NCBI GenBank assembly: GCA_040768585.1
Contig: JAXGMQ010000001.1
Coordinates: 1,240,001 to 1,304,000 of the forward strand
Length of the DNA: 64,000 bases
Origin: JAXGMQ01 sp040768585
GTDB lineage: Bacteria > Caldisericota > Caldisericia > JAAYUI01
Direction: 5' to 3'
Positions 62,268 through 64,000 of this stretch are shown here, one piece after another. The notes below the pieces were generated by a model, which saw nothing but the letters and a program-made list of their open reading frames with translations, was not told the origin of the DNA and did not search any database. Every line of letters begins with the position of its first letter. The stretch's first letter is position 1. Made by a program: the position numbers and the translations under genes.

Positions 62268-62639
62268 TCACAGCTCCCCAATATTGAACTCAATTTGAGG
62301 TTCTTCTGGGAAAGTGTTGAAGTAGATGACGTTGCCGTCTGGGTCGACAAGCTCCATTGACTCGCTGCCATCAGACTCGATGTGCGCCTTCTTGTTTGGA
62401 ACAAGCCCTTTCATCTCGTACTGGTGTTCGAGCTTGTAGAGGTCTGCTCCTCTGAAGTGGAGCAAGTCTTTGTCGATGTGTCCCTGGAAGAGTCCCAGCA
62501 CACAGTTGCCCTGTTTCAGGATAGCCCAGCCGTCCTCTGGCACACCGCCAATACGCTCTAGACCAAGCTTCTCGTAGAACTCAACAGACTTGCCCAAATC
62601 CTTTACGTTCAGGCAAATCTCAAATCTGCCTGGATGCAT
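62268..62639 (-). CDS. VOC-fold protein, short type, copy 6
   Basis: 123 aa. VOC fold with FEICLNVKDLGKSVEFYEKLGLERI and ELVDPDGNVIYFNTFPEE. Its stop is 1 bp from the start of copy 5 and its start is 3 bp from the stop of copy 7, so they are co-translated. Substrate unknown. Confidence 0.68.
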   Translation of the reverse strand: MHPGRFEICLNVKDLGKSVEFYEKLGLERIGGVPEDGWAILKQGNCVLGLFQGHIDKDLLHFRGADLYKLEHQYEMKGLVPNKKAHIESDGSESMELVDPDGNVIYFNTFPEEPQIEFNIGEL

Positions 62640-62642
62640 TTC

Positions 62643-63098
62643 TCAGTCGCTCCAATCCTTGCTTTCTGGCTTCTCCTTCGGGACGGCATATACCTCGACG
62701 GTATAGCCCATTGGATCCATCACAGGAAAAGCCCAATAGGAATCCTGGCACCAGATAGGCTTAGGGAAAAGTGTCTTCACGCCGCCATCTGTAAGCCTTT
62801 TGACCGTGTCTTTGAATTCATCCATCGAAATCTGGATTCCCCACGACGGCTCTTCGCTCTTGCCACCCTCAAAACCAAGAGTGTTTGCCCACTCTCCTGG
62901 CTTTGGAGCTACTCCGTTTTCTGATTCCACCCACATCATTGAAAGACCATCGGACGTTTGACCACAGTAGATGCTTGAAACACCAAAGTCATGCTCTCCC
63001 AACCCCACAAGATCCTTGTAGAAATGCCTCATCTCATTGGCACTATCGCAATAGAGATAAAGCACATTGACCGTCACTTTAGGTTTCTCATTTCCCAT
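62643..63098 (-). CDS. VOC-fold protein, copy 7, first gene of the array
   Basis: 151 aa. VOC fold (VLYLYCDSANEMRHFYKDLVGL ... FPVMDPMGYTVEVYAVP). The final ligand position is Glu (VEVYAV). First in the operon, with GGAGGTG before the ATG and a good promoter at 63123-63151. It is the most divergent from the others and the most like classical antibiotic-resistance/glyoxalase-type VOC proteins. Confidence 0.7.
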   Translation of the reverse strand: MGNEKPKVTVNVLYLYCDSANEMRHFYKDLVGLGEHDFGVSSIYCGQTSDGLSMMWVESENGVAPKPGEWANTLGFEGGKSEEPSWGIQISMDEFKDTVKRLTDGGVKTLFPKPIWCQDSYWAFPVMDPMGYTVEVYAVPKEKPESKDWSD

Positions 63099-63122
63099 AT
63101 TGCACCTCCATCTTTGAAATAC

Positions 63123-63151
63123 ATTGTATTTTTATGTCTCTATCCCGTCAA
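63123..63151 (-). promoter_or_regulatory. promoter of the VOC array
   Basis: On the minus strand TTGACG (63151-63146), 17 nt, TACAAT (63128-63123), about 25 bp before the first ATG. One promoter probably drives all seven VOC genes and the lipoprotein gene behind them. Confidence 0.6.
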
Positions 63152-63240
63152 CAGGCTCACAAAGCTTGCAAAATCAAGCAGTAACCATTACCATTGGCAC
63201 TGGTGTAACGTCAAAATAAACAAAAACAAGGAGAGAGACC

Positions 63241-63732
63241 ATGTCAGAAGAACAGAAAAACGTAGAGAGCCAGGAAGAAAAGGTGCAGAAGTGCCACAAG
63301 TACATGGGGCCAACACTATTCAATCTGACATGGGACTATATCGACAAGGGCGAGAACCGCACCCCCGAAGATGAGCTCATGATGATTCACGCCACCCACG
63401 CCTCCGCCCTCCACTGGAGGCTAAACAGAGATTCCAAACCAGAGAACTTTGCCAGGGGCGAGTGGCAGGTCTCAAGAGTGTATGCGCTGCTTGGCAGAGC
63501 CAAGGAGAGCATGTATCACGCTGAGCTTTGCCTGGAAATCTGCAAGGAAAACGGGATTGGCGACTGGGACATAGCCTTTGCCTACGAGGCGTGCGCCAGG
63601 GCCGCCATGGTAGCCAAAGCACCAGACACAATGGAGAAATACCTCAAGCTAGCCCGCGAAGCCACAGCCTTGGTGAAGGACAAGGGTGATAGAGAGATGG
63701 TGGAGGGGGATATAGAGAGTATTAAACTCTAA
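63241..63732 (+). CDS. helical TPR-like protein divergent from the VOC array
   Basis: 163 aa, helical, with two or three TPR-like hairpins (ARGEWQVSRVYALLGRAKESMYHAEL, AFAYEACARAAMVAKAPDTMEKYLKLA). AAGGAG lies 8 nt before the ATG. A possible promoter (TTGCAA, 17 nt, TACCAT, 63166-63194) lies in the shared intergenic region. It may work with the VOC proteins; this is only inferred from position. Confidence 0.55.
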   Translation: MSEEQKNVESQEEKVQKCHKYMGPTLFNLTWDYIDKGENRTPEDELMMIHATHASALHWRLNRDSKPENFARGEWQVSRVYALLGRAKESMYHAELCLEICKENGIGDWDIAFAYEACARAAMVAKAPDTMEKYLKLAREATALVKDKGDREMVEGDIESIKL

Positions 63733-64000
63733 TCAGTTCCCTTGAGACAAAATTTCTGGCCATATCAATTGATTCTAGGAAAAGGACATCGTAGTTCTCG
63801 TCCATTAGGTGTGGTTTGAGTACAGTCACTTCTCTGTACAATTTATTGAAAGATCTGTCTCCGTGACATAATTCGCTTGGATAACTAAAACCGTCTGAAT
63901 TGCACAAGTAAACAATTGTACTTATACATTCAAGGAACCTTCCCTCCTGGCTGTTCAATACGTTTATGTACCTCTTAAGGTTCTCTACCTGATTTCCAAA
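63722..64000 (-). CDS. hypothetical protein, 5' end beyond the window
   Basis: The frame is open on the minus strand to base 64000, so only the last 92 residues are seen (ending FVSRELIRV). Helical and charged, with no recognised motif. It overlaps the 3' end of the previous gene tail-to-tail by 11 bp. Confidence 0.45.
   Translation of the reverse strand, partial: FGNQVENLKRYINVLNSQEGRFLECISTIVYLCNSDGFSYPSELCHGDRSFNKLYREVTVLKPHLMDENYDVLFLESIDMARNFVSRELIRV

Overview
The window is 64 kb of an uncultured-looking bacterial chromosome of moderate G+C. It looks anaerobic or microaerobic: a menaquinone-type methyltransferase, a GlcD-like/HdrD-like FAD and iron-sulphur pair, an ECF nickel/cobalt importer and no aerobic respiratory genes. 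Strong AGGAGG ribosome sites, near-consensus sigma-70 promoters, many lipoproteins and many secreted beta-propeller proteins with copper-amine-oxidase N-terminal-type domains recall candidate phyla or deep monoderm lineages. No marker allows a firm assignment. No 16S or 23S rRNA, tRNA, CRISPR array, transposase or prophage was seen.

Layout. 1-4.6 kb: end of a TIM-barrel-like gene, trmO, an inward-facing AIPR gene, a lipoprotein and a small HTH protein. 4.7-7.0 kb: PLD nuclease, purD and purE. 7.0-8.6 kb: DUF3800, a compact 5S-like RNA gene with its own promoter and poly-U end, and a GNAT protein. 8.7-12 kb: hsp20 with palindromic operators, an alpha-CTD/sigma-4 fusion and two paralogous membrane proteins. 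12.7-16.3 kb: speD, a CsoR-family regulator and the FAD/Fe-S pair. 16.4-18.7 kb: a palindromic repeat, a small ORF and two methyltransferases. 18.7-33.8 kb: mostly surface proteins (PQQ-like propellers, CuAO-N domains, two tandem paralogues with dead PLD domains), small membrane proteins and an MFS exporter. 33.8-37.5 kb: candidate defence operon (Cys-rich protein, EVE-like-HNH nuclease, SF2 helicase fused to a HELLH metalloprotease). 37.7-42.2 kb: a 910-aa deacetylase-like protein, a lipoprotein and a PD-(D/E)XK-EVE nuclease. 42.3-44.7 kb: cbiMNQO. 44.9-58.6 kb: repeat-rich surface protein, propeller lipoproteins, valS and methyltransferases. 58.7-64 kb: a lipoprotein without a canonical start codon, seven tandem VOC-fold genes, a divergent helical protein and an edge-truncated gene.

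Two themes stand out. First, five nuclease or defence-type genes (AIPR, DUF3800, EVE-HNH, helicase-protease, PD-(D/E)XK-EVE) sit singly or in pairs among housekeeping genes. Two carry EVE-type readers, which suggests restriction of modified DNA. Second, several gene families have expanded by tandem or dispersed duplication: VOC proteins, CuAO-N/propeller proteins and two-repeat lipoproteins. All functional statements come from reading sequence and motifs by eye; no database search was possible.
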